Origin: Caballeronia arvi
Lineage (GTDB): Bacteria; Pseudomonadota; Gammaproteobacteria; Burkholderiales; Burkholderiaceae
Reading direction: 5' to 3'
Length of the DNA: 64,000 bases
NCBI RefSeq assembly: GCF_001544695.2
Contig: NZ_FCOM02000018.1
Span: 1 to 64,000 of the forward strand
Shown here: piece by piece, positions 33,279 to 43,281 of the stretch
Layout: each line of letters starts with the position of its first letter
Numbering within the stretch: the first letter of the stretch is position 1
Notes under the pieces: generated by a model
Told to the model about the DNA's origin: nothing
Seen by the model: the letters and a program-made list of their open reading frames with translations, nothing else
Database searches by the model: none
Position numbers and translations under genes: made by a program

Positions 33279-35675
33279 ATGAGCAAGCATTCCCGAAATG
33301 GTGCATCGCATTCCGCCGCTCTCGAAGGCGATGAACTTCGCCTCGTCGATGCCTGGTGGCGCGCGTGCAACTATCTATCGGCGGGCATGATCTTTCTCGC
33401 CGACAATCCGCTCCTGCGCGAGCCGCTTAAAGCGGACCACGTCAAGCGGCGTCTCCTCGGCCATTGGGGCGCGAGTCCCGCACTGTCGTTCGTATGGGCG
33501 CATCTGAATCGTGTGATCAGACGTGAGGACCTCGATGTGATCTTCATGGCCGGCCCCGGTCACGGCGCGCCCGGCGTGCTCGGCCCGGCGTATCTCGAAG
33601 GCACGTATTCCGAGGTTTATCCGGACAAAAGCCAAGATGCCGAGGGCATGCAGAAGTTCTTCAAGCAGTTTTCCTTTCCCGGTCATATCGGCTCGCACGT
33701 GACGCCTGAAACGCCGGGGTCCATCCATGAAGGCGGCGAGCTCGGCTATAGCCTCTCGCATGCTTATGGCGCCGCGCTGGATAACCCTGAGCTCATCGTC
33801 GCGTGTGTCGTCGGCGACGGCGAAGCGGAAACCGGTCCGCTCGCGACGGCATGGCATTCGAACAAGTTCATCAATCCCGCGCGCGACGGCGCCGTGTTGC
33901 CGGTCCTGAACCTGAACGGCTACAAGATCGCCAATCCGACGATCCTCGCGCGCATCAGCCATCAGGAACTCGAAGCCTTGTTCGTCGGCTATGGTTATCG
34001 GCCGTATTTCGTCGAAGGCTCCGATCATGCGGAGATGCACGGGAAGATGGCGGAAACGCTCGATGCCGCCATCGCCGATATTCACGCGATCTGGAAGAAG
34101 GCACGCAACGGCCGTGACACGGAACGGCCGCGCTGGCCAATGATCGTGCTGCGCACGCCCAAGGGCTGGACCGGTCCGAAGGAAATCAACGGCCATAAGG
34201 CGGAAGGCTCGTGGCGCGCGCATCAGGTGCCGTTCTCAGATGTGCATAGCAATCCGGCGAATCTCGCCGTGCTCGAGCGCTGGATGCAGAGCTACAAGCC
34301 CGAAGAGCTTTTCGACGAAACCGGCCGGCTGCGTGCCGAAATCAGGGCGACCGCGCCCGGCGGCGCGCGGCGCATGAGCGCGAATCCGCACGCGAACGGC
34401 GGCATGCTGCGCAAGGAACTGAAGATGCCCGACTTCCGCGACTACGCCGTCGATGTGAGTCAGGCCGGCAAGATCCTGCATGAAAACACGCGTCCGCTGG
34501 GCGCTTTTTTGCGCGACATCATGCGCTGCAACATGGAGACGTTCCGCGTGTTCGGCCCGGACGAAACGGCATCGAACCGGCTTCAGGCCATCTATGAAGT
34601 CAGCAAGAAAGTCTGGATGGCGGATTTTCTGCCCGAAGACGAGGACGGCGGCGAACTCTCGCGAGACGGCCGCGTGATGGAGATGCTCTCCGAGCATACC
34701 TTGCTCGGCTGGCTCGAAGGCTATCTGCTGACGGGACGCCACGGCTTCTTCCATACCTACGAAGCCTTCGCGCATGTGATCGACTCGATGTTCAATCAGC
34801 ATGCGAAATGGCTCGATATCTGCAAGAACCATGTGCCGTGGCGCGCGTCGGTGTCGTCGGAAACGATTCTGCTTTCATCCACCGTATGGCGGCAGGATCA
34901 TAACGGCTTCTCGCATCAGGACCCCGGCTTCATCGATCTCGTCACGAACAAGAGCCCGTCCGTCACGCGCGTCTATCTGCCGCCGGATGCCAACACGTTG
35001 CTCGTCGTGGCCGATCAGTGCATGCGCTCGACCGACTGCATCAATATCATCGTCGCGGACAAGCAGAAGCATTTGCAGTTCGCGACCATCGACGAAGCGA
35101 TCGTGCATTGCGCGAAAGGCATCGGCGTATGGCGGCGCGCCAGCACCGACGAAGGCGAAGAGCCCGATGTCGTGCTCGCTTCATGCGGCGATGTCGCGAC
35201 GCAGGAAGCGCTCGCCGCCGCCGCGATTCTGCGCGAACGCCTGCCCGAGTTGAAGCTGCGCTTCGTGAACGTGGTCGATCTCTTCAGGATGCAGCCCGAC
35301 ACCGAGCATCCGCACGGATCGAGCGCGCGCGAATTCGACAGCCTCTTCACGCTCGACAAGCCCGTGATCTTCAACTTTCACGGCTATCCGTGGCTGATCC
35401 ACAAGCTCGCTTATCGCTTCCACAATCATGAAAATCTGCACGTGCGTGGTTACAAGGAGAAAGGCAACATCAACACGCCGCTCGAACTCGCGATACTCAA
35501 TCAGGCGGATCGTTTCAATCTCGTGATCGACGTGCTCGATCGCGTGCCGCGTTTGCAAAGCCGGGCCACGCATTTGCGGGAAGACATGCGAAACGCGATC
35601 ATCCGTCATCTGGAATACGCGCATACGCACGGCACCGACAAGCCCGAGATCGCCGAATGGGTCTGGCCGTTTTGA
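33279..35675 (+). CDS. xfp: Xylulose-5-phosphate/fructose-6-phosphate phosphoketolase
   Basis: The 798-residue length is typical for phosphoketolase. The thiamine-diphosphate motif appears in VVGDGEAETGPLATAWHSNK (about 182-201), with GPGHGAPGVLGPAYLEGTYS and FPGHIGSHVTPETPGSIHEG (signature regions) before it. The C-terminal half has HDPG-like SHQDPGFID. The enzyme splits xylulose-5-P or fructose-6-P with phosphate to acetyl phosphate plus glyceraldehyde-3-P or erythrose-4-P in the cytosol. No acetate kinase or phosphotransacetylase gene is adjacent. The start at 33279 has AAAGGAGA upstream. The stop codon overlaps the mirrored end of the convergent mscS-type gene (TGATCA serves both). Confidence 0.95.
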   Translation: MSKHSRNGASHSAALEGDELRLVDAWWRACNYLSAGMIFLADNPLLREPLKADHVKRRLLGHWGASPALSFVWAHLNRVIRREDLDVIFMAGPGHGAPGVLGPAYLEGTYSEVYPDKSQDAEGMQKFFKQFSFPGHIGSHVTPETPGSIHEGGELGYSLSHAYGAALDNPELIVACVVGDGEAETGPLATAWHSNKFINPARDGAVLPVLNLNGYKIANPTILARISHQELEALFVGYGYRPYFVEGSDHAEMHGKMAETLDAAIADIHAIWKKARNGRDTERPRWPMIVLRTPKGWTGPKEINGHKAEGSWRAHQVPFSDVHSNPANLAVLERWMQSYKPEELFDETGRLRAEIRATAPGGARRMSANPHANGGMLRKELKMPDFRDYAVDVSQAGKILHENTRPLGAFLRDIMRCNMETFRVFGPDETASNRLQAIYEVSKKVWMADFLPEDEDGGELSRDGRVMEMLSEHTLLGWLEGYLLTGRHGFFHTYEAFAHVIDSMFNQHAKWLDICKNHVPWRASVSSETILLSSTVWRQDHNGFSHQDPGFIDLVTNKSPSVTRVYLPPDANTLLVVADQCMRSTDCINIIVADKQKHLQFATIDEAIVHCAKGIGVWRRASTDEGEEPDVVLASCGDVATQEALAAAAILRERLPELKLRFVNVVDLFRMQPDTEHPHGSSAREFDSLFTLDKPVIFNFHGYPWLIHKLAYRFHNHENLHVRGYKEKGNINTPLELAILNQADRFNLVIDVLDRVPRLQSRATHLREDMRNAIIRHLEYAHTHGTDKPEIAEWVWPF

Positions 35676-37979
35676 TCAGGGGGATTCTTTGAGCACGCGG
35701 AGCTCCGGCTGCGCCGGGGCATCCGCTGCATGACGGTTCTCCGTCTGGCCGCGCCCGCTCGGCGCGGCATGGAGCTGCATTTGCGGCAGCAGCATTTCGA
35801 AGCCCGCTTCGTCCATCTTCAGCTTGAGTCGCGCATTGAACGCGCGCGCCACGCTCCATTGCTGCAACGGCCGCGTCTTGATCTGCCCTTTCACCACGAC
35901 GCAGTTCGTCTCGAAGCGTTCGAGCCCGAAGATCTCGACAGGCCCGAGTATTTCATTGCGATAGCGATAGTCCGCCATCAGCTCCGCGCCCGCTTCCACG
36001 ATCATGCGGCTGATGTCGTCCATCTTCGCGCTGAACGGCACCCGGATTTCGAATACGGCATTCGCGAAATCGCGCGACAGGTTCTTCACGATCTTGATCT
36101 GCGAGAACGGAATGGTGTGCACCGCGCCCTGACCGTCGCGCAAGCGAACCGTGCGAATCGTGAGGTCCATCACGGTGCCGGCGTGGCCGTCGATATCGAT
36201 CCAGTCGCCGACCGAAATCGTCTCCTCGACGATGATGAATAGCCCCGTGATGAGATCGGTGACGAGCGACTTCGCCCCAAAGCCGACCGCGAGACCGATC
36301 ACGCCGGCACCGGCGAGCAGCGGCGTCAGATTGATGCCGAGCGTCGCGCAGGCGACGATGGCCGCGAGCGTCGCGACCGTCACGAAGATGCCGTTGCGCA
36401 CGATCGGCAACATCGTGCGGGCGCGCACGCCGGGACTGAGCGCCTTGCTGCGCGAGCTGTTCGGCCCGAGCGCTTCGAGAACGATGCTGTCGATGAGTAT
36501 CCAGATGAACCACGCGCCGAACACCGTCGCGACCACGGCGATGAGCGTATGCCTGAAGCCGGGCGTCAACGCGCTGTGCCTGATGAGCCGCGCGATCGGC
36601 CCGCTCCATAGCTCCAGCTCGAAGCGCAGATACGCGAGCCAGATCAGCAGTACGACCAGCGTGCAGCCGAAGCGCAGAAGCCGCGTGAGATGCGGCGCGC
36701 GCCGCTGCGCACGCGTATCGCGGCGGCGGGTGAGATGCATCATCAGCGCGGACGCGAACAGCGTCAAAACGAGCAGCGCCGCGCTGAGCAGCGAAGGCCG
36801 CAGCACGTCGCCTTCCGCGCCGCGCCCGTCGATGATCGCCACGATCGCCGCCGCCGCGATCAGCAGCATCGGGATATGCCATAGCGAAGCGAGAATATCG
36901 AGCGCTTCGGTCGCGAACTGATGATCGCGCCGGCGCGCATACGGCCGGTTGCGGATCAGATGCGTGACGGGCCGCCGGTAGACGAGCGCGAAACAGCCGC
37001 TCAGCACGGCCGCCGTCAGCGTGGCGAAGGTCGATACGACGCCCGCGAGATTCGGTCCGAGCTGACGCGTGACATCGGCGTTGGCGGTCGCATCGCCGAG
37101 CGCGCCGCATGCGCCGATCGCAAAGAGCGGCCAGAACGTGCGCGCGAGCAACTGCTGCACGGCGACACGTCGATGCGCGGTGCTGAAGATCGAAAACACG
37201 ATCATGCAGATCGCGGAAAAGATCGAACCCGCCACGATCGCGTAAGCGATGACGAGGCCCAGCGTACGGCCAAGCGCTTCGGGCATGCCGCGAACGAAGA
37301 GCAATACCGCGATGAACGCGACGACCCACGGCCCGGTCTGCCGCAACGCGAAGTACAGCAGTTCCATCGATGTCGGATTCGGTGCGAGCGAGACCTCGCG
37401 GCCATAGCGCGCGAAGAGGTGTCGCTGGAGGCGGATCAGCAGGAACGCGCACAGGCCCCAGCCCGCGAGCGTCGCGCTCATGCCTGCAACGATCCGCCCG
37501 ATCGATTCGCCTTTCGCATCGGCGCCGATCGCCCGCAACTCGCCCGCGGCGGCGCTGGAACGCGCGCTCCAGAAGCGCAGCGGCGTGACGCCATCGCTGA
37601 AATTCGTTTCGACCGACGCAATGCCCGATGCGATCGCGCCGAGCAGGTCGCCCGCGACCGGTGCGGGCGTGGGCGGCGCGGTCTTCTGCATCGCGTCGCG
37701 CAGCATCTTCAGTTGCGCGACGAACGCGGTGCGTTGCGCATCGTTGTCGAAGGTGGCGATCAGCGTGTTCAGCGAGCGCACCATTTCGGCCTGACTCGCG
37801 GGCGTGGGCGCAGAAGCCGTCTGCGGCGCCGAGGCCGCCCAGTTCGAAATGATGCCCTGCATCGACGCGGGCAGCGGCGCCGCCGACGCGCCTCCGGTGA
37901 AGACGGCGAGCGCAATCATCCACGCGCGAACGTAAGTCAGGACATGCCCCACGTCGATGCGCCGCGTGAATGCGCTCAT
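35676..37979 (-). CDS. Mechanosensitive ion channel, MscS family (YbiO-like)
   Basis: The 767-residue protein from the ATG at 37979 (GGAGGGAA upstream) has an N-terminal signal-like helix, a periplasmic-type region to about residue 140, then multiple membrane helices. The MscS pore and beta domains start near residue 530 (AGAGVIGLAVGFGAKSLVTD then LITGLFIIVEETISVGDWID). HTIPFSQIKIVKNLSRD is the family's beta-domain signature. Large MscS paralogues such as YbiO protect cells from hypo-osmotic lysis in the inner membrane. The C-terminal tail is polar and may be cytosolic. It abuts xfp with no gap, and their stop codons together form TGATCA. Confidence 0.9.
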   Translation of the reverse strand: MSAFTRRIDVGHVLTYVRAWMIALAVFTGGASAAPLPASMQGIISNWAASAPQTASAPTPASQAEMVRSLNTLIATFDNDAQRTAFVAQLKMLRDAMQKTAPPTPAPVAGDLLGAIASGIASVETNFSDGVTPLRFWSARSSAAAGELRAIGADAKGESIGRIVAGMSATLAGWGLCAFLLIRLQRHLFARYGREVSLAPNPTSMELLYFALRQTGPWVVAFIAVLLFVRGMPEALGRTLGLVIAYAIVAGSIFSAICMIVFSIFSTAHRRVAVQQLLARTFWPLFAIGACGALGDATANADVTRQLGPNLAGVVSTFATLTAAVLSGCFALVYRRPVTHLIRNRPYARRRDHQFATEALDILASLWHIPMLLIAAAAIVAIIDGRGAEGDVLRPSLLSAALLVLTLFASALMMHLTRRRDTRAQRRAPHLTRLLRFGCTLVVLLIWLAYLRFELELWSGPIARLIRHSALTPGFRHTLIAVVATVFGAWFIWILIDSIVLEALGPNSSRSKALSPGVRARTMLPIVRNGIFVTVATLAAIVACATLGINLTPLLAGAGVIGLAVGFGAKSLVTDLITGLFIIVEETISVGDWIDIDGHAGTVMDLTIRTVRLRDGQGAVHTIPFSQIKIVKNLSRDFANAVFEIRVPFSAKMDDISRMIVEAGAELMADYRYRNEILGPVEIFGLERFETNCVVVKGQIKTRPLQQWSVARAFNARLKLKMDEAGFEMLLPQMQLHAAPSGRGQTENRHAADAPAQPELRVLKESP

Positions 37980-38135
37980 GGAGATTCCCTCCAGGGATGT
38001 CATTCCCGTTTCGCGAGAAACGCGAACGAATTCGGGGTGCTGCAAGCGGCTTCTCCGGCTCTCGCGCAAAGATTAGCCTATCGAATTCATGCGCGCCATT
38101 CGGCCGTTGTCAACTCGCGAGCCGATGAAGCCGCT

Positions 38136-38759
38136 CTACTCCGCGCCGCCGCTCAATACCACACGCCGGAAGAACTGCCCGAGCACGTCTTCGGCGAACT
38201 GCGCGGGCACCGATTGCGGGTCGGACGAATAGAAGAACTGGACGCCGTCGCACAACGCGATCAGGCCGAGCGCCATCTGTTCGGCGGGCATCGTGAGCGG
38301 CGTGCCCACGCGCTCGGAAAATGCGCGGATGTAATCGGTCGTGGTCTGACGCAGCTCGCGCATCAGCGCATTGAAGCTCGCGCGGAACGTGGCGTCGCGG
38401 CTCGCGTGCAGCTTCGCTTCGACCCACAGCAGAAAGCACGCGTTGTTCTGATAGCACTCGCTGTAGTACTGCAACACGCGCGCTTCCATGTCCGCGCGCG
38501 ACGCTTCGCCATCTTCGAAGAGCGTCGAAAGCCGCGCCATGATCGTTTCGTGATCGCGCTTGAGCACTTCGAGCAAAAGCTCGGCCTTGCTCGAAAAGTT
38601 CGAATAGAACGCGCCGCGCGTATAGCCCGCGTCGGCGGCGACATCTTCGACGCTCGACGCGCCGAATCCCTTTTTGGTGAACACCGCCTGCGCAGCATCG
38701 AGCAGGCGCTGACGCGTCTGATCACGGCTTTGCTCGCGGGTGAGACGGACTGGTTTCAT
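38136..38759 (-). CDS. TetR-family transcriptional repressor of the RND operon
   Basis: This 207-residue TetR/AcrR regulator has the N-terminal HTH RLLDAAQAVFTKKGFGASSV followed by EDVAADAGYTRGAFYSNFSS (about residues 15-55), and a C-terminal all-helical ligand domain (about 70-205). The start is the ATG at 38759 (a TTG lies 6 bases upstream). It is divergent from an RND efflux operon, the standard arrangement for an AcrR-like repressor relieved by a drug or toxic metabolite. A short palindrome at 38808-38821 is the candidate operator. Confidence 0.9.
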   Translation of the reverse strand: MKPVRLTREQSRDQTRQRLLDAAQAVFTKKGFGASSVEDVAADAGYTRGAFYSNFSSKAELLLEVLKRDHETIMARLSTLFEDGEASRADMEARVLQYYSECYQNNACFLLWVEAKLHASRDATFRASFNALMRELRQTTTDYIRAFSERVGTPLTMPAEQMALGLIALCDGVQFFYSSDPQSVPAQFAEDVLGQFFRRVVLSGGAE

Positions 38760-38807
38760 TCCCAAAGTGTAGCACCGCGCGGCTTACAAATCCGGCTTTG
38801 CATTCAG

Positions 38808-38821
38808 ATACAAGTGTGTAT
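38808..38821. promoter_or_regulatory. Candidate TetR operator
   Basis: ATACA-AGTG-TGTAT is a perfect 5-bp inverted repeat with a 4-base centre, 49 bp upstream of the tetR start. It lies inside an AT-rich patch (38806-38840) that also holds CACTTCGTAT, a near mirror of ATACAAGTG, so a larger tandem site is possible. Confidence 0.5.
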
Positions 38822-39022
38822 TAGAATTCACTTCGTATTCACGTCCGGGTCGTCGAAACCCTTGCCGGACGGGGTCTTCAGGTCCACTCGCCGACCTCCC
38901 CCCGCGCAGGCTCGTTTCTCGAAATTGCCCGCCGGAGCATCTTTTCCGTTGCTTCGCCCATGAGCGGCGCGCCTCGTTTCGAAGGCGTGCCGCACCATGC
39001 CCTTGCGGGCGCCGAGGTTCCT

Positions 39023-40144
39023 GTGAAGCTCTTCCATTCATCCGCGTCGGTCGTGGCGCGCGCGGCATGTCTTGCGATCCTCTGTGCAGCGCTTTTCGCC
39101 TGCAAGCGGCATGAGGCGCCCGCGCCCGCGCCGCGTCCGGTCGTCGCCGTGGCGGCGCAGGCCGATGGCCACGCGAGCACGTCGAGCCTGCCCGGTCAGA
39201 TTCAGTCGCGTTATTCGACGCCGCTCTCGTTTCGCATCAACGGCAAGATTCTCGAGCGGCGCGTGCGGCTCGGCGATAGCGTGAAGGCGGGCCAAGTGGT
39301 CGCGCGTCTCGATCCCGCCGATGTCGAAAAAAACAACGCCAGCGCCCGCGCGCAGCTCGATGCCGCCGAGCATCAGCTCGTGTATGCGAAGCAGCAGCTC
39401 GATCGCGATCGCGCGCAGGCCGCCGAAAACCTCATCGCGCCCGCGCAGCTCGAACAGACGCAGAACGCTTACGCGTCCGCGCTCGCGCAGCGCAATCAGG
39501 CACAGCAGCAGGCTGGATTGTCGTCGGATCAACTGCGCTACGCGACGCTGTCCGCCGATCACGCGGGCGTCATCACCGCCGAGCAGGCCGATACGGGCCA
39601 GAACGTCACCGCAGGGCAAGCCGTCTACACGCTCGCGTGGAGCGGCGATATCGACGTGATCTGCGACGTGCCCGAAACCGCGCTGCCCGCGTTCGCCGTC
39701 GGCAAGGAAGCGAACGTGAAGCTCGCCGGTCTGCCGGGCAAAACATTCAAGGCGCGCGTGCGCGAGCTCTCGCCCGCCGCCGACGCGCAAAGCCGCACCT
39801 GGCGCGCGAAGCTCACGCTCGAAGCGCCGGCGCCCGACGTGCGCCTGGGCATGACGGCGGATATCGCGTTCGCATCGTCGGATGCAGAGAAAGGCGCGTT
39901 CACGGTTCCATCGACTGCGCTCTTCCACGACAACGGCCATCCCGCCGTGTGGATCGTGAAGCAACCCGGCGATGCGCTCGAACTGCGGCGCGTCGATGTC
40001 GCACGCTATGGCGAGCGCACCGTGACGATCGCGCGCGGCATCGCGGCGGGCGATCGGATCGTGTGGCAAGGCGTGCATACGGTGTCCGCGGGCGAGAAGG
40101 TGCGCGTCGTCGCGCCCTTGCATCCCGAGGACTTCGCGTCATGA
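39023..40144 (+). CDS. RND efflux membrane fusion protein (lipoprotein)
   Basis: This is a periplasmic adaptor of the AcrA/HlyD type, about 373 residues. A GTG start at 39023 (GAGG 5 bases upstream) gives a lipoprotein signal, VKLFHSSASVVARAACLAIL then CAALFAC, with the lipid-modified Cys at about residue 27. An ATG at 38960 would add 21 non-signal residues. Domains run lipoyl half (SFRINGKILERRVRLGDSVK), alpha-hairpin rich in Ala/Gln (about 100-160), second lipoyl half and beta-barrel (RLGMTADIAFA). It links the inner-membrane pump to the outer-membrane channel. The stop overlaps the pump start (ATGA at 40141). Confidence 0.88.
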   Translation: MKLFHSSASVVARAACLAILCAALFACKRHEAPAPAPRPVVAVAAQADGHASTSSLPGQIQSRYSTPLSFRINGKILERRVRLGDSVKAGQVVARLDPADVEKNNASARAQLDAAEHQLVYAKQQLDRDRAQAAENLIAPAQLEQTQNAYASALAQRNQAQQQAGLSSDQLRYATLSADHAGVITAEQADTGQNVTAGQAVYTLAWSGDIDVICDVPETALPAFAVGKEANVKLAGLPGKTFKARVRELSPAADAQSRTWRAKLTLEAPAPDVRLGMTADIAFASSDAEKGAFTVPSTALFHDNGHPAVWIVKQPGDALELRRVDVARYGERTVTIARGIAAGDRIVWQGVHTVSAGEKVRVVAPLHPEDFAS

Positions 40145-43100
40145 GCGATAGCAGCGAGACCCGCGAAACCCGCGACGACGACGACGCGCATCGCCACGAA
40201 GAAGGCCGCTTCAATCTTTCGGCGTGGGCGCTGCGGCATCGCGCGCTCGTCGTGTTTCTCATCGCGATGTCGACGATCTTCGGCATCCTCTCGTACACGC
40301 GGCTCGCGCAATCGGAAGATCCGCCCTTCACGTTCCGCGTGATGGTCATCCGCACCTTCTGGCCTGGCGCGACCGCGCGTCAGGTGCAGGAGGAAGTGAC
40401 CGACCGCATCGCGCGCAAGCTGCAGGAAACGCCGTACACGGATTTCATGCGCAGCTATTCGCGCCCCGGCGAGTCGCTGCTGTTCTTTCAGATGAAGGAC
40501 TCCGCGCCCGCGAAGGACGTGCCCGAGGAGTGGTATCAGATCCGCAAGAAAGTCGGCGATATTGCAGCCACCTTGCCGCCCGGCGTGCAAGGCCCGTTCT
40601 TCAACGACGAGTTCGGCGACGTCTACACCAACATCTATGCGCTCGAAGGCGACGGCTTCTCGCCCGCGCAACTGCACGATTACGCCGATTCGCTGCGCAC
40701 CGTTCTTCTGCGCGTGCCGGGCGTCGGCAAGGTGGATTATTTCGGCGATCAGGAAGAGCGCATCTACGTCGAGATCGCGAATACGACATTGACACGCCTG
40801 AACATATCGCCGCAGCAGATCGCGCAGGCCATCGACGGACAGAACGCCGTCTCGCCGGCAGGCGTGCTGACGACGCCCAACGACCGCGTGTTCGTGCGCC
40901 CGAGCGGGCAGTTCAAAAGCGTGGACGCGCTCGCCGATACGCTCATCAACGTGAACGGACGCTCGTTCCGTCTCGGCGACATCGCGACGATCAAGCGCGG
41001 TTACATCGATCCGACCGCCACGCAGATGCGCTCGGCGGGCACGCCCGTGCTCGGCATCGGCGTCACGATGCAGCCGGGCGAAGACGTCGTGCGTCTGGGC
41101 AAAGCGCTCGACGAGCAAATGACGAAGCTGCGCGCGCAGTTGCCCGCGGGCCTGAAGCTGACCGAAGTGGCGAGCATGCCGCACGCGGTCTCGCATTCCG
41201 TCGATGATTTCCTCGAAGCGGTCGCCGAAGCCGTCGTGATCGTGCTGATCGTGAGTCTCGTGTCGCTCGGCGTACGCACGGGCATGGTGGTCGTGATCTC
41301 GATTCCGATCGTGCTCGCGGTCACCGCGCTCTTCATGTACCTGTTCGATATCGGCCTGCATAAAGTCTCGCTCGGCACGCTGATTCTCGCGCTGGGCCTG
41401 CTCGTCGACGATGCGATCATCGCCGTCGAAATGATGGCCGTGAAGCTGGAGCAAGGCTGGAACCGCACACGCGCCGCCGCGTTCGCCTACACGAGCACCG
41501 CGTTCCCGATGCTCACCGGCACGCTCGTCACCGTCGCGGGCTTTTTGCCGATCGCGCTCGCCAAGTCGAGCACCGGCGAATACACGCGCTCGATCTTCGA
41601 AGTATCGGCAATCGCATTGATCGCGTCGTGGCTCGCGGCCGTCGTGCTGATTCCGCTGCTCGGCTACAAGCTGCTTCCCGAACGCAAGAAAGAAGCGCAT
41701 CTGCCGGACGATCACGAGCACGATATCTACGACACGAAGTTCTATGGACGTTTGCGTCGATGGGTCGGCTGGTGCGTGAAGCAGCGCTTCGTCGTGCTCG
41801 CGATCACGGTCATCCTGTTCGTCATCGCGATGGCCGGTTTCTCGCTCGTGCCGCAGCAGTTCTTCCCGAGTTCGGACCGGCCCGAGCTGCTCATCGACGT
41901 GCGCCTGCAGGAAGGCGCATCGTTCGATGCGACCTTGCGCGAAGCGAAGCGCCTCGAAGAAGCGCTCAAAGGCCGCGATGAAATCGATCACGTGGTGAGC
42001 TTCGTCGGCACTGGTGCGCCGCGCTTTTATCTGCCGCTCGATCAGCAACTGCCGACGCCGAACTTCGCGCAGTTCGTCGTCACCGCGAAGTCGGTCGAAG
42101 CGCGCGAAGCGCTCGCGCGCTGGCTCGAACCGATGTTGCGCGAACGCTTTCCCGCCGTGCGCACGCGGCTATCAAGGCTGGAGAACGGGCCGCCCGTCGG
42201 CTATCCGGTGCAGTTCCGCGTGAGCGGCGACGAGATCGGCACGGTGCGTCACATCGCCGAACAGGTGGCGGCCGACATGCGCGCGGACTCGCGCACGGCC
42301 AACGTGCAGTTCGACTGGGACGAGCCATCGGAGCGCTCGGTGCGCTTCGAGATTGATCAGCAGAAGGCGCGCGATGCGGGCGTCACGTCGCAGGACGTAG
42401 CGAGCTTTCTCGCGATGACGCTCTCCGGCACGACGGTCACGCAGTATCGCGAGCGCGACAAGCTCATCAGCGTCGATCTGCGTGCGCCGCGCGCCGAACG
42501 CGTCGATCCCGCGCGCCTCGCCACGCTCGCGATGCCGACGCCGCACGGCCCCGTGCCGTTGAGTGCGCTCGGACGCGTCGTCGATACGCTCGAATACGGC
42601 GTGATCTGGGAACGCGACCGTCAGCCGACCATCACCGTGCAATCCGATGTGAAAGGCGACGCGCAAGGCATCGACGTGACGCATGCGATCGACAAGAAGC
42701 TCGACGAGATTCGCCGCGCGCTGCCGGTGGGCTATCGCGTGGAAGTGGGCGGACCGGTCGAGGAAAGCGGCAAGGGCCAGGCGTCGATCAACGCGCAGAT
42801 TCCGGTGATGGTGATCGTCGTGCTGACGCTTTTGATGATCCAGTTGCAGAGCTTCTCGCGCGTCATGATGGTCGTGCTCACGGCGCCGCTCGGACTGATC
42901 GGCGTCGTGATAACGCTGCTCGCGTTCGGCAAGCCGTTCGGCTTCGTCGCGATGCTCGGCGTGATCGCGATGTTCGGCATCATCATGCGCAACTCGGTGA
43001 TTCTCGTCGATCAGATCGAGCAGGACATCGCGTCGGGGCAGAAGCGTTTCGATGCGATCATCGGCGCAACGGTGCGGCGCTTCAGGCCGATCACATTGAC

Positions 43101-43281
43101 GGCCGCCGCCGCCGTGCTCGCGCTCATTCCGCTTCTGCGCAGCAACTTCTTCGGCCCGATGGCGACCGCGCTGATGGGCGGCATCACGAGCGCGACCGTG
43201 CTCACCCTCTTCTATCTGCCCGCGCTGTATGCCGCGTGGTTCCGTGTGAAGCTCGACGAGCGCGAAGGAGCACAGTCATGA
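40141..43281 (+). CDS. RND efflux pump permease (HAE1/AcrB-type)
   Basis: This 1046-residue inner-membrane trimeric pump subunit has the expected AcrB-like length and two repeated halves. TM4 has GLLVDDAIIAVE with the paired Asp residues of the proton relay. TM10 has GIIMRNSVILVDQIEQD, where the relay Lys of AcrB is Arg. Large periplasmic loops and 12 helices are visible. It exports drugs, dyes, detergents or metabolites driven by the proton gradient. The start overlaps the adaptor stop by 4 bases, and the last 4 bases overlap the outer-membrane channel gene, so translation is coupled through all three genes. TetR control is expected. Confidence 0.93.
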   Translation: MSDSSETRETRDDDDAHRHEEGRFNLSAWALRHRALVVFLIAMSTIFGILSYTRLAQSEDPPFTFRVMVIRTFWPGATARQVQEEVTDRIARKLQETPYTDFMRSYSRPGESLLFFQMKDSAPAKDVPEEWYQIRKKVGDIAATLPPGVQGPFFNDEFGDVYTNIYALEGDGFSPAQLHDYADSLRTVLLRVPGVGKVDYFGDQEERIYVEIANTTLTRLNISPQQIAQAIDGQNAVSPAGVLTTPNDRVFVRPSGQFKSVDALADTLINVNGRSFRLGDIATIKRGYIDPTATQMRSAGTPVLGIGVTMQPGEDVVRLGKALDEQMTKLRAQLPAGLKLTEVASMPHAVSHSVDDFLEAVAEAVVIVLIVSLVSLGVRTGMVVVISIPIVLAVTALFMYLFDIGLHKVSLGTLILALGLLVDDAIIAVEMMAVKLEQGWNRTRAAAFAYTSTAFPMLTGTLVTVAGFLPIALAKSSTGEYTRSIFEVSAIALIASWLAAVVLIPLLGYKLLPERKKEAHLPDDHEHDIYDTKFYGRLRRWVGWCVKQRFVVLAITVILFVIAMAGFSLVPQQFFPSSDRPELLIDVRLQEGASFDATLREAKRLEEALKGRDEIDHVVSFVGTGAPRFYLPLDQQLPTPNFAQFVVTAKSVEAREALARWLEPMLRERFPAVRTRLSRLENGPPVGYPVQFRVSGDEIGTVRHIAEQVAADMRADSRTANVQFDWDEPSERSVRFEIDQQKARDAGVTSQDVASFLAMTLSGTTVTQYRERDKLISVDLRAPRAERVDPARLATLAMPTPHGPVPLSALGRVVDTLEYGVIWERDRQPTITVQSDVKGDAQGIDVTHAIDKKLDEIRRALPVGYRVEVGGPVEESGKGQASINAQIPVMVIVVLTLLMIQLQSFSRVMMVVLTAPLGLIGVVITLLAFGKPFGFVAMLGVIAMFGIIMRNSVILVDQIEQDIASGQKRFDAIIGATVRRFRPITLTAAAAVLALIPLLRSNFFGPMATALMGGITSATVLTLFYLPALYAAWFRVKLDEREGAQS

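Noticed and set aside
36921..38963. A 680-codon plus-strand frame spanning the mscS-type and tetR genes
   Set aside because: Runs antisense through two recognised genes and their intergenic promoter; no conserved sequence.
40006..42048. A 680-codon minus-strand frame within the RND pump gene
   Set aside because: Asp/His/Arg-rich antisense shadow of a well-supported pump.
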